Below are positions 52,110-61,859 of a stretch of DNA of 64,000 nt, one piece after another; within the stretch, counting starts at the first letter, position 1; each line of letters starts with the position of its first letter. The position numbers and the translations under genes were made by a program. This DNA is from an uncultured bacterium (lineage in GTDB: Bacteria; Bacillota_I; Bacilli_A; RF39; UBA660), in assembly GCA_905216155.1 (NCBI GenBank), contig CAJMSU010000002.1, positions 19,139 to 83,138 of the forward strand, read 5' to 3'. The notes under the pieces were generated by a model. The model had not been told where the DNA came from and did no database searches. It worked only from the letters and a program-made list of their open reading frames with translations.

Positions 52110-52421
52110 TTATTTTGTTTTGATTTCAATATCAACTCCAGAAGGTAAATCTAAGTGAGCTAACGCATCAATAGTTTCCTTACTTGGATTTTTGATATCA
52201 ATAAGTCTTTTGTGTGTACGCATTTCAAATTGTTCACGTGAATCTTTGTATTTGTGTACAGCTCTTAAAATTGTGAATTTTTCTATTTCAGTTGGAAGTG
52301 GAACTGGTCCTGAGATTTCTCCACCTGATCTTTTAATTGTTTCAACAATTTTAGTTACTGCATTATCTAAAATTCTGTGATCATAAGATTTTAATCTAAT
52401 ACGTATCTTTGCTGTTGACAT
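52110..52421 (-). CDS. rpsJ: 30S ribosomal protein S10
   Basis: The 103-residue protein has RIRLKSYDHRILDNAVTKIVE and SGPVPLPTEIEKFTILRA. First gene of the ribosomal supercluster, so its leader probably controls the whole run. Confidence 0.98.
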   Translation of the reverse strand: MSTAKIRIRLKSYDHRILDNAVTKIVETIKRSGGEISGPVPLPTEIEKFTILRAVHKYKDSREQFEMRTHKRLIDIKNPSKETIDALAHLDLPSGVDIEIKTK

Positions 52422-52573
52422 TTAAAATCCTCCCTTCGCCTATATCTAGTATAGACTTGCTCCGTGCAAATAACCCGATCCAAATTAACAACTTAACCTG
52501 GTGTATCAGCAACCTTGCACATCTAAGCAGTCACACGTAACAAAGTATAACATATAATACTTAATAAAATCAA
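52422..52573 (-). promoter_or_regulatory. S10-cluster promoter and structured leader
   Basis: On the minus strand TTGATT (52568-52573) and TATACT (52544-52549) with an 18-base spacer start a leader of about 115 bases before rpsJ. The leader includes complementary pieces such as GTGCAAGG / TTTGCACGG and GACTTGC-type segments, suggesting hairpins. It is likely a ribosomal-protein autoregulatory leader; the binding protein cannot be named from sequence alone. Confidence 0.6.
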
Positions 52574-52610
52574 GGGTTTTTGACATTTTTTTCATTATTT
52601 TTATTTGCGT

Positions 52611-53834
52611 TTATAATTTTCCCAACTTGTCTTTTTTTGTTTTACCAATCTTTTTTATAGAAGCAGGTGCTATCATGCCACTCCCAAATTTTTCATTAAT
52701 TGAATCTATCATTTTTTGTATGTCATTTTCTTTTGTTTTTATTTCATTATTATCAAAAATAGTTAGTTGAATATCTTTGTTATCTGTTAGACCTGACAAT
52801 CTTACTCCTATTAATCTAATAGGATCTTCTTTATAATTATTTTCAAATACTTTAATTACAGCCTTATATATTTCTTTTGTATTATCTGTTGTATTTAATA
52901 GTTTCATTTGGGCACTATAGTTTTTAAAATATTTGTTTTTAAATATAACTGCCACTGTATTTGCATATTGCTTTTGATGACGTAGTTGTCTGGTTACTTC
53001 TTCTGTTTGCCTAAATAATATTTCTTTTAATTTGTCTTTATCATCTGTATCATAAGAAAGTGTTTCTGTTGTTGATATGCTTGATGATTTTTCTTTTCTT
53101 ACTTCTACTTTTGAATTATCTATTCCAAGAGACGCTTCTTTTAGATACTTTGATTGATTTTTAAAATATTTATATAGTACCTCATCATCTGCTTCTTTTA
53201 AATCATATATTGTGTTTATATTTAATTCTTTTAATTTACTTGCAGTTTTTTTACCTACCATAAATAAATCTGATACTGGTAATGGCCACAATTTTTCTTC
53301 TATTTCGTTTTCAAATAATGTATGAACCTTGTCTGGTTTTTCAAAATCACTTGCCATTTTTGCACATAATTTATTATTTCCTATACCAATATTTACTGTG
53401 TAACCAAATTTTTTCTTTATTTCATTTTTGATTTTATATGCTAAATCTATGTAATTATTATACAAATAATTCATACCTGTCATATCTAGAAAGCATTCAT
53501 CTACTGAATATTGCTCTAGTACTGGTGAGTATGTAGATAAGTAATTCATTAATTCTTTTGACTTTTTATAATACCATTTATAGTTTGGTGGATAAACTTC
53601 TAAGTATTTGCATTTTCTTTTGGCACTATAAATCGTTTCTGCTGTTACTATTTTATATTTTTTAGCTACTGGAGACTTTGCTAATACTATGCCTCTTCTT
53701 TCTTTTTCTGATCCTGCTATTATTGATGGAATTTTTCTTATATCTTTTTTGTATCCTTGTAAAAGTAATAATACAGCTGACCAAGATAGAAAAGCATTAT
53801 TTACATCTATATGAAAAATTATTCTTTTTTGCAT
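52611..53834 (-). CDS. Y-family DNA polymerase (DinB/UmuC-like)
   Basis: From the ATG at 53834 (AAAGGTGATC upstream) it is 407 residues. It has IFHIDVNNAFLSWSA, catalytic YSVDECFLDMTG, and the little-finger region with LIGVRLSGL. A C-terminal QLTIFD segment resembles a sliding-clamp-binding peptide. Translesion polymerase. Confidence 0.9.
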   Translation of the reverse strand: MQKRIIFHIDVNNAFLSWSAVLLLLQGYKKDIRKIPSIIAGSEKERRGIVLAKSPVAKKYKIVTAETIYSAKRKCKYLEVYPPNYKWYYKKSKELMNYLSTYSPVLEQYSVDECFLDMTGMNYLYNNYIDLAYKIKNEIKKKFGYTVNIGIGNNKLCAKMASDFEKPDKVHTLFENEIEEKLWPLPVSDLFMVGKKTASKLKELNINTIYDLKEADDEVLYKYFKNQSKYLKEASLGIDNSKVEVRKEKSSSISTTETLSYDTDDKDKLKEILFRQTEEVTRQLRHQKQYANTVAVIFKNKYFKNYSAQMKLLNTTDNTKEIYKAVIKVFENNYKEDPIRLIGVRLSGLTDNKDIQLTIFDNNEIKTKENDIQKMIDSINEKFGSGMIAPASIKKIGKTKKDKLGKL

Positions 53835-53966
53835 TGGGATCACCTTTAAATTATTATAGAACATTTTTTCTATATGAACAATCGAACAAGTTTATTTTTT
53901 TGTGTTAACTATTGGTTTACATATTATTTTTTATTTTTGGTACATAATAATTTTATAGGTGATATT

Positions 53967-54224
53967 ATGAATAAATATGAGGTTAATATTTATGATCAAA
54001 TTGCGAAAAACATTAAGAAATATAGAAAGAAAGCTGGCATTACTCAGGCTGTTTTAGCTGAAAGAGTTGGTGTTTCTCATGAATTTATTCGAAGAATAGA
54101 ATCTAAGAAAGGTGCTAAAACATTTTCTGTTGATACTATTTGGAAAATTTCTTTAGCCGTTAATGTTGATCCAGGTAAACTTTTTGAGGTTGACTTGGAT
54201 GAATTAATAAAAGAAAATAACTAG
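53967..54224 (+). CDS. Xre-family transcriptional regulator
   Basis: The 85-residue protein starts at MNKYEVNIYDQ (ATG 53967 after TAGGTGAT). It has one helix-turn-helix of the Xre type (IAKNIKKYRKKAGITQAVLAERVGVSHEFIRRIES). Target genes unknown. It diverges from dinB. Confidence 0.85.
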   Translation: MNKYEVNIYDQIAKNIKKYRKKAGITQAVLAERVGVSHEFIRRIESKKGAKTFSVDTIWKISLAVNVDPGKLFEVDLDELIKENN

Positions 54225-54247
54225 TTTATGATATCTAGTTATTTTTT
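54214..54247. terminator. Bidirectional terminator between xre and gpmA
   Basis: AATAACTAG and CTAGTTATT form a perfect 9-bp stem with flanking A/T runs at the converging gene ends. Confidence 0.8.
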
Positions 54248-54931
54248 TATATAATAATGTTTTATTGGTTTTAGGTTGTCATCTAATTCATAGCAAATAG
54301 GATTTCCTGTTTCAATTTCTAGATTCATTACTTCTTCATCTGATAGGTTATCTAAATATTTCATTAGACCTCTTAAGCTATTTCCATGTGCTGCTATTAT
54401 TACTTTCTTATTATCTAAGATGTCTTTTTTTATGTCGGTATTCCAGTAATCAATTACTCTTTTTATTGTATCAGTTAAATTTTCTGTTGTTGGTATTTCG
54501 CTTTTATCTAGATCTTTATATTTAGGATCATTGCCAGGATATCTTTCATCAGTTATTTCTAATTCTGGTGGTCTTACATTGGCACTTCTTCTCCAAATAT
54601 GTACTTGTTCATCTCCATATTTTTTTCTAGTGTCATCTTTATTTAATCCTTGTAATGCTCCATAATGTCTTTCATTTAATCGCCAACTATATTTTACTGG
54701 AATGTTTTCTTCATCTAATTCTTCTAAAATATATTTAAGTGTATCATTTGCTCTTTTTAAAAATGATGTATAGGCAGCATCAAAAGTAAAACCTTGTTCT
54801 TTTAATGCTATACCTGCTTCTTTAGCTTCTTTTATTCCTTGTTCAGATAGTTCTACATCTGTCCATCCTGTAAAACGATTTTCTAAATTCCAAATGCTTT
54901 GTCCATGTCTTACTAAAACTAATTTAATCAT
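54239..54931 (-). CDS. gpmA: 2,3-bisphosphoglycerate-dependent phosphoglycerate mutase
   Basis: The 230-residue protein has the phosphohistidine motif LVRHGQSIWNLENRFTGW, RLNERHYGALQGL, and the second active His in AAHGNSLRG. Interconverts 3- and 2-phosphoglycerate in glycolysis; pgk and tpiA lie nearby. Confidence 0.96.
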   Translation of the reverse strand: MIKLVLVRHGQSIWNLENRFTGWTDVELSEQGIKEAKEAGIALKEQGFTFDAAYTSFLKRANDTLKYILEELDEENIPVKYSWRLNERHYGALQGLNKDDTRKKYGDEQVHIWRRSANVRPPELEITDERYPGNDPKYKDLDKSEIPTTENLTDTIKRVIDYWNTDIKKDILDNKKVIIAAHGNSLRGLMKYLDNLSDEEVMNLEIETGNPICYELDDNLKPIKHYYIKK

Positions 54932-54940
54932 ATTATCCTC

Positions 54941-56218
54941 CTAGAATTTTATTTCATTTAAACAAAATATGGCATATATTGGGATATATCTAATATCTTT
55001 TTTTGTTGCAAAATTGTTTTCTGTAATTCTATATGCTTCTTTTGTTGTATATCTTTTAATAAATACTGATAATGACTTTGCTTTTGAGTTGGTCTTAGTT
55101 GCTATTTCTATCGGAATTATTTGACCCATTCTATTTTGAATTACAAAGTTTACTTCTGCTTTTCCTTGGGATTGATAATAATAAAGTGAATATCCTGCTT
55201 CAACAAGTGTTTTAGCTATATGATTTTCATACATTATCTCTTTTAATTTTTCATCTGTTAAGAATCTTTTTATATTTAAGTGAAGCATTGTAAATAGAAG
55301 GCCATCATCTGGTAAGTAAAGTTTGAAACTATCTTTTTCTTTACAACTACTCAAAAGTGACTTTACTTCTTTTATCTTATAACTTCTATAGACTATTTGA
55401 TTATCTACTAAATAGTTTATTGAACTTTCATATTCTTTGGCTCTTCTTCCTTGACCGAGAAGACCATATTGAAATTTTTTATTTTCCTTTTTTAATTGTT
55501 CTGGAATGGAGTTCAATACTTCAATTCCTCTTGGTATGTCTATTAATGTGCTATTTAGGGCTATTTCTTTTTTGTATACATCTATTATTTTCTGTTTAAT
55601 AGCATCTATTTCATAATTTGATTTTCCTAATGACTCTGCTATTATTACTTCTGGGAATCCACCAGTTACTAAATATTCCTCAAATAAATCCATTGCTACT
55701 TTATGAAATGGACATGTTTTTCTTTTAGTAAATGACTCTCTTATTAGATTAGCTAGAGATTTTTCATTCTTTGACCATAAAAATTCTTCAAAATCCATTT
55801 CAGTCATACCTTTAAATTGCAATTCTTCACCTTTAAACTCTGATAGATTACTTTTTCTTGATATGATAACAATAATATGATACTTACTATGTTCACTACC
55901 AAATAGCTTTACACCTTTTATTATGTCTATATCATCTACATTATCTAATATTATTAAGCTATCTTCTTCTAAAATGGTTTCGCCTGTTATTAGAGATAAG
56001 TTTAAAATTATTTTTTCTGTTGATTTTTCTTTTTTAAATAGCTCTTTTATTTCTTTATTATTGTTTGTATTTATATAGATGACATTTTTATATTCTTTTT
56101 TACCATAATTTAAAATAGTAAATGTTTTTCCAATTTGCCTTGGACCATATATAACTAATGGCTTTCTAATTATATCTTTTCGCCATTTCTTTAGAAATTC
56201 TTCTATCTTTCGTTCCAT
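54941..56218 (-). CDS. AAA ATPase with DUF4143 domain
   Basis: The 425-residue protein has an N-terminal AAA_14 P-loop (VIYGPRQIGKTFTIL), Walker B (SLIILDNVDD), and a C-terminal DUF4143 domain with a PD-(D/E)xK-like pattern (GKAEVNFVIQNRMGQIIPIEIA). Common in Firmicutes and archaea, function not established; a defence or DNA-repair role has been proposed for similar proteins but is not shown here. Confidence 0.8.
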   Translation of the reverse strand: MERKIEEFLKKWRKDIIRKPLVIYGPRQIGKTFTILNYGKKEYKNVIYINTNNNKEIKELFKKEKSTEKIILNLSLITGETILEEDSLIILDNVDDIDIIKGVKLFGSEHSKYHIIVIISRKSNLSEFKGEELQFKGMTEMDFEEFLWSKNEKSLANLIRESFTKRKTCPFHKVAMDLFEEYLVTGGFPEVIIAESLGKSNYEIDAIKQKIIDVYKKEIALNSTLIDIPRGIEVLNSIPEQLKKENKKFQYGLLGQGRRAKEYESSINYLVDNQIVYRSYKIKEVKSLLSSCKEKDSFKLYLPDDGLLFTMLHLNIKRFLTDEKLKEIMYENHIAKTLVEAGYSLYYYQSQGKAEVNFVIQNRMGQIIPIEIATKTNSKAKSLSVFIKRYTTKEAYRITENNFATKKDIRYIPIYAIFCLNEIKF

Positions 56219-56282
56219 AAATTGTCATCTCCTTACATATTTTATAAATTAAGTATACTTTTTAAATTATGATTTGTCAATA

Positions 56283-56308
56283 AAAAGAAAAAGACTATTA
56301 TGTCTTTA
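56283..56308 (-). terminator. spo0A terminator
   Basis: An AAAGAC/GTCTTT stem followed by a T-rich run on the minus strand at the spo0A stop codon. Confidence 0.65.
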
Positions 56309-57079
56309 TTTACTCATTGGTTTTGAAAACTCTAATCTTAATTTATCTGCTACTGTTACAATAAATTCTGAATTAGTTGGTTTAGCTTTATCTATATCAA
56401 CACTATGTCCAAATATATCTTCCATTAACTGCCAATTACCTCTGTTCCAACTAACTTCTATAGCATGTCTTATTGCTCTTTCTACTCTTGATACAGTGGT
56501 TTGATATTTTTTGGCTACTTCTGGATATAATTCCTTTGTTATGCCTCCTATCATATCTGGATTTTCATATATTAAAGATATTCCTTCTCTTATATATTGA
56601 TAACCTTTGATATGGGATGGTACTCCTAATTCATGAAGTGTTTTAGTTATTGATATTTGTAAATTATTATGATATAAATCTACTGATTTTCCACCATACT
56701 TTATGCCTTCAGCAACTTCTATAATTCTTCTTTCTAAATCATCTAATTCAAATGGTTTTAACATAAAATAACATATTCCTAATTCTGATACTTTTCTAAT
56801 CATATCTTGAGTATTATACGATGTTAAAACAATTACTTTTTTATTTATATTTTTTTCTTTCATTTCTTCTAGTACTGCAACACCATCTTTATTTGGCATT
56901 ATTAGGTCTAATAATATAATGTCATATTCTTCTTGTTTCTTCTCAATTAATCTTATACCTTCATTACCATCATGTGCTTCATATACTATTTTTATTTCTG
57001 AATTATCTTTAAAATATTCCTTTATCATTTCAATTAAACTTTTATTATCATCTACTGCTAAAATTCTTATTTTATTCAT
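56306..57079 (-). CDS. spo0A: Sporulation master response regulator Spo0A
   Basis: The 257-residue protein has a receiver domain (DDNKSL acidic pocket, phospho-acceptor Asp58 in IILLDLIMPNKDG, Lys in MLKPFE). The C-terminal Spo0A DNA-binding domain shows LGVPSHIKGYQYIR and the recognition helix SRVERAIRHAIEVSWNRGN. This is diagnostic of endospore-forming Firmicutes. It lies alone, not beside spoIVB. Confidence 0.96.
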   Translation of the reverse strand: MNKIRILAVDDNKSLIEMIKEYFKDNSEIKIVYEAHDGNEGIRLIEKKQEEYDIILLDLIMPNKDGVAVLEEMKEKNINKKVIVLTSYNTQDMIRKVSELGICYFMLKPFELDDLERRIIEVAEGIKYGGKSVDLYHNNLQISITKTLHELGVPSHIKGYQYIREGISLIYENPDMIGGITKELYPEVAKKYQTTVSRVERAIRHAIEVSWNRGNWQLMEDIFGHSVDIDKAKPTNSEFIVTVADKLRLEFSKPMSK

Positions 57080-57181
57080 AATTATTCTCCTATTCTGTAC
57101 TACTTTGCATTATAATTATATAACAAAGTTCGATTAAATTCTAGAGAAAAAAAAGACATCTTTTGTCGAAAGTGTCTATTT

Positions 57182-57862
57182 CTATATGTTTAATAGGAAT
57201 TTCTTTAAATTATCTATATTAAGGCTAACACCACCTAGTAAATATCCATCTATATTTTTTATGGTTGATATTTCTTTTATATTTTTTTCGTTTACACTTC
57301 CACCATATAAAACTTTATTATTTGGAAATTTACTTTTTATAAAGTTAATATTTTCTTCTATTTCTTTTATTGTTGGTATTATTCCGGTTCCTATTGCCCA
57401 TATTGGTTCGTACGCTATTATTACATCTTTATTGTTTTTTATTACTTGTAAGTTTTTTTCTAATACTTCTTTGGTTTTATTTTTTTCTTTTTCTTCTTTT
57501 GTTTCTCCAATACAGTAGATAGGAATTATTTGTTCTTCAAGACAATTGTTTATTTTGTTTAAGAATTCCTTATCTTCTTCTTTTTGTTCTATTCTTCTTT
57601 CACTATGGGCTATTAATGAGTACTTAACATCATATGATGCTAACTGTTTTGCTGTAACTTCTCCTGTATGAGCACCTTTTTTATAAGCACTTACGTTTTG
57701 TGATCCTAAGATAATGTTTTTTAACCTTTTTTTAGCAGAAATGTTTAGCATATTGGGGCATAAAATAATGTCATGCCTTGTTTTTATTTTTTTTAATTGT
57801 TTTATATAATTTGAATATTCTTCTTTTGTTAAATTTGATTTATTATTTAGAACTATTAGCAT
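57182..57862 (-). CDS. tpiA: Triosephosphate isomerase, short form
   Basis: The 226-residue protein is about 25 residues shorter than usual. The N-x-K-x-N start survives as NNKSN, the catalytic His in IAHSERR and Glu in IIAYEPIWAIGTG are present, and the phosphate loop YGGSVNEKN and LLGGVSL are intact. Catalysis seems retained. It overlaps the glycosyltransferase gene. Confidence 0.92.
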   Translation of the reverse strand: MLIVLNNKSNLTKEEYSNYIKQLKKIKTRHDIILCPNMLNISAKKRLKNIILGSQNVSAYKKGAHTGEVTAKQLASYDVKYSLIAHSERRIEQKEEDKEFLNKINNCLEEQIIPIYCIGETKEEKEKNKTKEVLEKNLQVIKNNKDVIIAYEPIWAIGTGIIPTIKEIEENINFIKSKFPNNKVLYGGSVNEKNIKEISTIKNIDGYLLGGVSLNIDNLKKFLLNI

Positions 57863-59099
57863 TTTTCTTATCCTTTACTTTATTTACAATTTTTCTAATT
57901 ATATTTCTATTTTGTTTTTCTTCTTTTTCTTTTATAGCTCTTTTATATACTTCTAGTACTCTTTCAGCATATGCAGATGATGAGCAATGTTCTGCTTGAA
58001 TTCTTGCTTGTTCTTTATATTTTTTTATATCTTTACTTTTATATAATTCTAATACATCATTTTCATATTCAGTATTATTTTTAAATATTTTACCATTTAG
58101 ATTATCTATTACTGTACCTTTAAATGATTCATCATCTATACAAAGAGCTGGGACAGATGAGGCCATAGCTTCTATTACTGTTAATCCTTGTGTCTCTGTT
58201 GTTGATGCTGTTGCGAAGAGATTAGCATTATGATAATAAAGAGGTATTTCTTCCCATGAGGCTTTTCCTGTAAATATTGTTGATTTATCTATATTATATT
58301 CTTTAGATAATTTTTCATATTTTTCTTTATCAGGCCCATCTCCTACTATTAGTAATTTAAGATTAGGAATTTTATTTTGGAGATTTTTTTGACTTTTTAG
58401 AAGAAATTCTACATTTTTTTCTTCTGCTAATCTACCAACAAAAATAATTACATAATCTTTTTTTGATAAACCTAGTTTTTTTCCAAGAGTAGCAACTTCT
58501 TTTTTATCTACATTCTCTTCAAAGAATCTATCTACTTCTATACCTGTTGGTATTATGTGAATACTTTTTTCAAATTTATATTTTTCTTTAAATAAGTTAT
58601 ATATTTTATTAGTTGGAACTATTAATTCTTTAGCTGTTTTATCGCAATAGAATTTTGTTAAATATTCTACTATCTTTTTACTAGATTTATCAAAGTATCC
58701 ATGGGTTATATAATGTGTATAATCTTCATATAATGTATGATATGTGTGGACTAGTGGAATATTAAATTGTTTGGCAAATAATCTAGCAAATATACCTATA
58801 CCGAATTCTGTATGAGAATGTATTACATCTAATTTCCAGTTTTTCATTGTATTTATCATTGAAATTGGATAAATTCTACTAATTCTATAGTCATATATAC
58901 CTATTGGAATACCTGGTATTTTTATTATGTTGTTTTCATTATCTATTTCAAATTTTAAAGCATTGGCACTGACAGTTACTACATATACTGTATGGCCTTT
59001 TTTCTCTAGAGCTTTTTTTAGCATGGCTACTGATGTAGATACTCCATTTATGAATGGAGGATATGAATCTGTGAATAATCCTATTCTCATTTTAATCAC
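57843..59099 (-). CDS. GT4-family glycosyltransferase (diacylglycerol glucosyltransferase-like)
   Basis: The 418-residue protein begins MRIGLFTDSYPPFINGVSTSV and has HSHTEFGIG, HTYHTLYEDY and the GT-B donor site (GKASWEEIP, TETQGLTVIEAMASSVP). This start and loop are typical of 1,2-diacylglycerol 3-glucosyltransferases that make the lipid anchor for lipoteichoic acid. The membrane protein encoded next fits that pathway. Acceptor not proven. Confidence 0.82.
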   Translation of the reverse strand: MIKMRIGLFTDSYPPFINGVSTSVAMLKKALEKKGHTVYVVTVSANALKFEIDNENNIIKIPGIPIGIYDYRISRIYPISMINTMKNWKLDVIHSHTEFGIGIFARLFAKQFNIPLVHTYHTLYEDYTHYITHGYFDKSSKKIVEYLTKFYCDKTAKELIVPTNKIYNLFKEKYKFEKSIHIIPTGIEVDRFFEENVDKKEVATLGKKLGLSKKDYVIIFVGRLAEEKNVEFLLKSQKNLQNKIPNLKLLIVGDGPDKEKYEKLSKEYNIDKSTIFTGKASWEEIPLYYHNANLFATASTTETQGLTVIEAMASSVPALCIDDESFKGTVIDNLNGKIFKNNTEYENDVLELYKSKDIKKYKEQARIQAEHCSSSAYAERVLEVYKRAIKEKEEKQNRNIIRKIVNKVKDKKNANSSK

Positions 59100-60102
59100 C
59101 TTTCTTTTCTAAACTAAATGCTAATGCACCTATTATTAATCCTAAATAGTATGTTATAAAGCGCCATATAATTAATATAGCTGATAAGTTAGTTCCTGTT
59201 ACGAAATTACCAAAAAACTTTAAAAATCCATACTCTATTCCTCCACTAGCACCTGGAATTGGAACAAATGCACCTATTATTAAAACGTATGCTGATGATG
59301 TAAGAGTATCGGCTATATTTAGGCTGGTATAGTTATGAAGACTATAAACTATAAATAATGGAACTATATATAAACATGTTAGACTTATTAAATTTATAAT
59401 TACTCCTTCTATAAATAACAATTTTCTTTTTCTTAACACTTTAGCACTACTATGAAATTCTTCTAGTTTTAAATTCCATTTTTCAGCTGTTTTTTCCTCA
59501 TCTTTTATAATTTTTAATTTTACTAATAATTTTATTATTATATTTGTTACTTTTTTTGTGAATTTTGGTGAAAAGGTTATTACAAATAGCGCTATTGCTA
59601 CTAATGTATTGATAAGAAAACCTATTAGGGTTAATTTTCCTAGTAATGGTACTTTGGGAAATATGTGAAATATAGCATTATATGTTACTGCTAATAGGCC
59701 ATATAGTACTAAAGCTACTTGATAAAAAATAAAATTTTGGATTGTAATTGTTGTTGCTTTTGCACCTGATATACTATGCTCTGTTAACATGTATATTTCC
59801 ATTGGTTGTCCACCTGATGAAAATGGAGTTATACCATTAAAAAATTGTGTTATAACATTATGTTTGATTGCTTCTTTTAGACTAATTTGTTTTTTATTAT
59901 TTACGGTTTTGTAATTTACATATCCTTTTAATATAATTGATAACAACCAAAATATTATAGCTATAATAATAAATTTATAATCCATTCTTGATAGAGTTGT
60001 TGTTATATTATTGAAGTCATCTTTTAAAACAAAGAAGAGAATAACTATGGTTATTAGTAGTAAAAAAATTGTATTTTTCTTTATGCCTTTTATTAATTCC
60101 AT
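59092..60102 (-). CDS. Flippase-like lysylphosphatidylglycerol-synthase-TM family membrane protein
   Basis: The 336-residue protein has about eight membrane segments and the family pattern FFNGITPFSSGGQPMEIYML near residue 90 and PIPGASGGIEYGF near 285. Lacking the catalytic MprF domain, it belongs to the UPF0104/YbhN-type group. Overlaps the glycosyltransferase, suggesting joint glycolipid handling. Confidence 0.82.
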   Translation of the reverse strand: MELIKGIKKNTIFLLLITIVILFFVLKDDFNNITTTLSRMDYKFIIIAIIFWLLSIILKGYVNYKTVNNKKQISLKEAIKHNVITQFFNGITPFSSGGQPMEIYMLTEHSISGAKATTITIQNFIFYQVALVLYGLLAVTYNAIFHIFPKVPLLGKLTLIGFLINTLVAIALFVITFSPKFTKKVTNIIIKLLVKLKIIKDEEKTAEKWNLKLEEFHSSAKVLRKRKLLFIEGVIINLISLTCLYIVPLFIVYSLHNYTSLNIADTLTSSAYVLIIGAFVPIPGASGGIEYGFLKFFGNFVTGTNLSAILIIWRFITYYLGLIIGALAFSLEKKGD

Positions 60103-60599
60103 TATATTATCCTTTCTTTGTTTATTATTTTTTCCCTTTCTATCATATAAGTTACAGTGTTATCATCATTTCCAAGGCTTTCATATGATAAGTTTTCTAA
60201 GTTTTTAATTAATGCTTTATTAGACTCATCAGTCATGACAAAGACTGTTTCCATTTGTAAGTAATTTATGGAATAATCAGTTGCTGCTTTTACTATTAAT
60301 CTATTTTTATTTTTGGAATCTATGTCTGGAAAATAAAGTTTACATGTTTTTATGTCCTTTTCTCCAGTGATATAACAAAAATCTTTAATATTATTTTTTC
60401 CTTTTATAAAAAGTACTTCATTTATATTATTGTCGATTGTTTTATTCTTTAGATAAGTTTTTTTATCTGATGTTGTAATAATTTTTTCAAATAACGGAGA
60501 TACTTTTTTTACTTTGGTATTTTCCTTTTCAAAATTTTTAAATAATTCAATATGATTTTTATCGTATGGATCGGCTACGAATATATTTGTTGTACTCAT
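60102..60599 (-). CDS. Hypothetical protein, possible GNAT-like fold
   Basis: The 165-residue alpha-beta protein has ITGEKDIKTCKLYFPDID and RLIVKAATDYSINYLQMETVFVMTDESN, which resembles the middle of acetyltransferase-like folds, without a clear acetyl-CoA motif. Between pgk and the flippase gene, with a one-base overlap. Function unknown. Confidence 0.55.
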   Translation of the reverse strand: MSTTNIFVADPYDKNHIELFKNFEKENTKVKKVSPLFEKIITTSDKKTYLKNKTIDNNINEVLFIKGKNNIKDFCYITGEKDIKTCKLYFPDIDSKNKNRLIVKAATDYSINYLQMETVFVMTDESNKALIKNLENLSYESLGNDDNTVTYMIEREKIINKERII

Positions 60600-60612
60600 A
60601 TTAACACCTGCT

Positions 60613-61785
60613 TTATTTAATGGCTTCTAATCCTGGTAGAGTTTTTCCTTCTAGATACTCTAATGTTGCTCCTCCTCCGGTTGATGCATGATAAACTTTA
60701 TCTTTTAAATTTGCATTAGTTGCAGCTGCTACTATATCACCACCACCTAGAATTGCTTTTATATTATTATCGACTATAAATTTTAATATTTCATCTGTTG
60801 ATTTTTTATATTTAGAAAATTCATATACACCTAATGGTCCATTCCATAAAACTGTTTTAGCATCTTTTAGATAGGTTTCAAATAATTTTATTGAATTATC
60901 TCCAATATCTAAGCCCATTTCATTATATTCTATATTTGTTATATCTTTTTGACGATATTTTTCATCATTTGTAAAAGTTGTTGATACTGCAAAGTCTACT
61001 GGGAGAATAATTTTATTTGGATATTTTTTTAGCATTTCATTACATAAATCAATATTTTCACTATCTAATAGAGATGATCCTATTTCATATCCTTCTGATT
61101 TTAAGAAAGTAAATGCCATTCCACCTGCTATTAAGAGTTTGTCTGCTTTTTTTACTAAGTTTTTTATAACACCAATTTTATCTTTAACTTTAGCTCCAGC
61201 TAAAATTACTATAAATGGTCTTTCGGGATTTTCCAATTCTTTTAGAGCTGTTAATTCTTTTTCTATTAAAAAGCCTACACAAGATGGGAGATTATTAGCA
61301 ATTCCTACGTTAGATGCATGAGCTCTATGTGCGGTACCAAAAGCATCATTAATAAAAACTTCTCCTAATGAGGCCCAATATGCTCCAAGTTCTTTATCAT
61401 TAGAACTTTCTTTCTTATCATTTAAATCTTCATATCTAGTGTTTTGTACTAAGATAATATCTTTTGCTTTCATAGTAGATACAGCCTGTTCTAATTTTTC
61501 ACCATGTGTTTCATTTATAAATTTTACATCTTTGTTTAAAAGCTTACTTAATCTTTTAGCAACTGGTTCTAAACTATTTTTTTCTAAATCACTTTCTTCT
61601 TTTATTCTTCCTAAGTGTGATAATAATATTATTTTACAATTTTTATCTAAGCAATATTTAATTGTTTTTAGACTTTCTTTTATTCTATTATCATCTATTA
61701 TTTTATGATCTTTTATAGGCACATTAAGATCACATCTAATAATTACCTTTTTATTTTCTATATCAATATCCTTCAGAGTCTTCAT
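60613..61785 (-). CDS. pgk: Phosphoglycerate kinase
   Basis: The 390-residue protein has RCDLNVPIKDHKI, LLSHLGR, NDAFGTAHRAHAS, and the C-terminal GGGDIVAAATNA and STGGGATLEYLEGKTLPG. Carries out the first ATP-forming step of glycolysis. Confidence 0.97.
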   Translation of the reverse strand: MKTLKDIDIENKKVIIRCDLNVPIKDHKIIDDNRIKESLKTIKYCLDKNCKIILLSHLGRIKEESDLEKNSLEPVAKRLSKLLNKDVKFINETHGEKLEQAVSTMKAKDIILVQNTRYEDLNDKKESSNDKELGAYWASLGEVFINDAFGTAHRAHASNVGIANNLPSCVGFLIEKELTALKELENPERPFIVILAGAKVKDKIGVIKNLVKKADKLLIAGGMAFTFLKSEGYEIGSSLLDSENIDLCNEMLKKYPNKIILPVDFAVSTTFTNDEKYRQKDITNIEYNEMGLDIGDNSIKLFETYLKDAKTVLWNGPLGVYEFSKYKKSTDEILKFIVDNNIKAILGGGDIVAAATNANLKDKVYHASTGGGATLEYLEGKTLPGLEAIK

Positions 61786-61859
61786 TACATTATTCCTCCA
61801 ATCATATAAAAATTATAACATTTTTATGTGTAAAAAAAAAGCATCTACTTAAATATCTG

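Noticed and set aside
54941..56218. AAA/DUF4143 ATPase as part of a defence island
   Set aside because: It stands among glycolysis and sporulation genes with no defence neighbours; such ATPases are common singletons.
57182..57862. Suspected truncated tpiA
   Set aside because: Although short, all catalytic residues including the N-terminal Lys are present, so it is treated as a functional short form.
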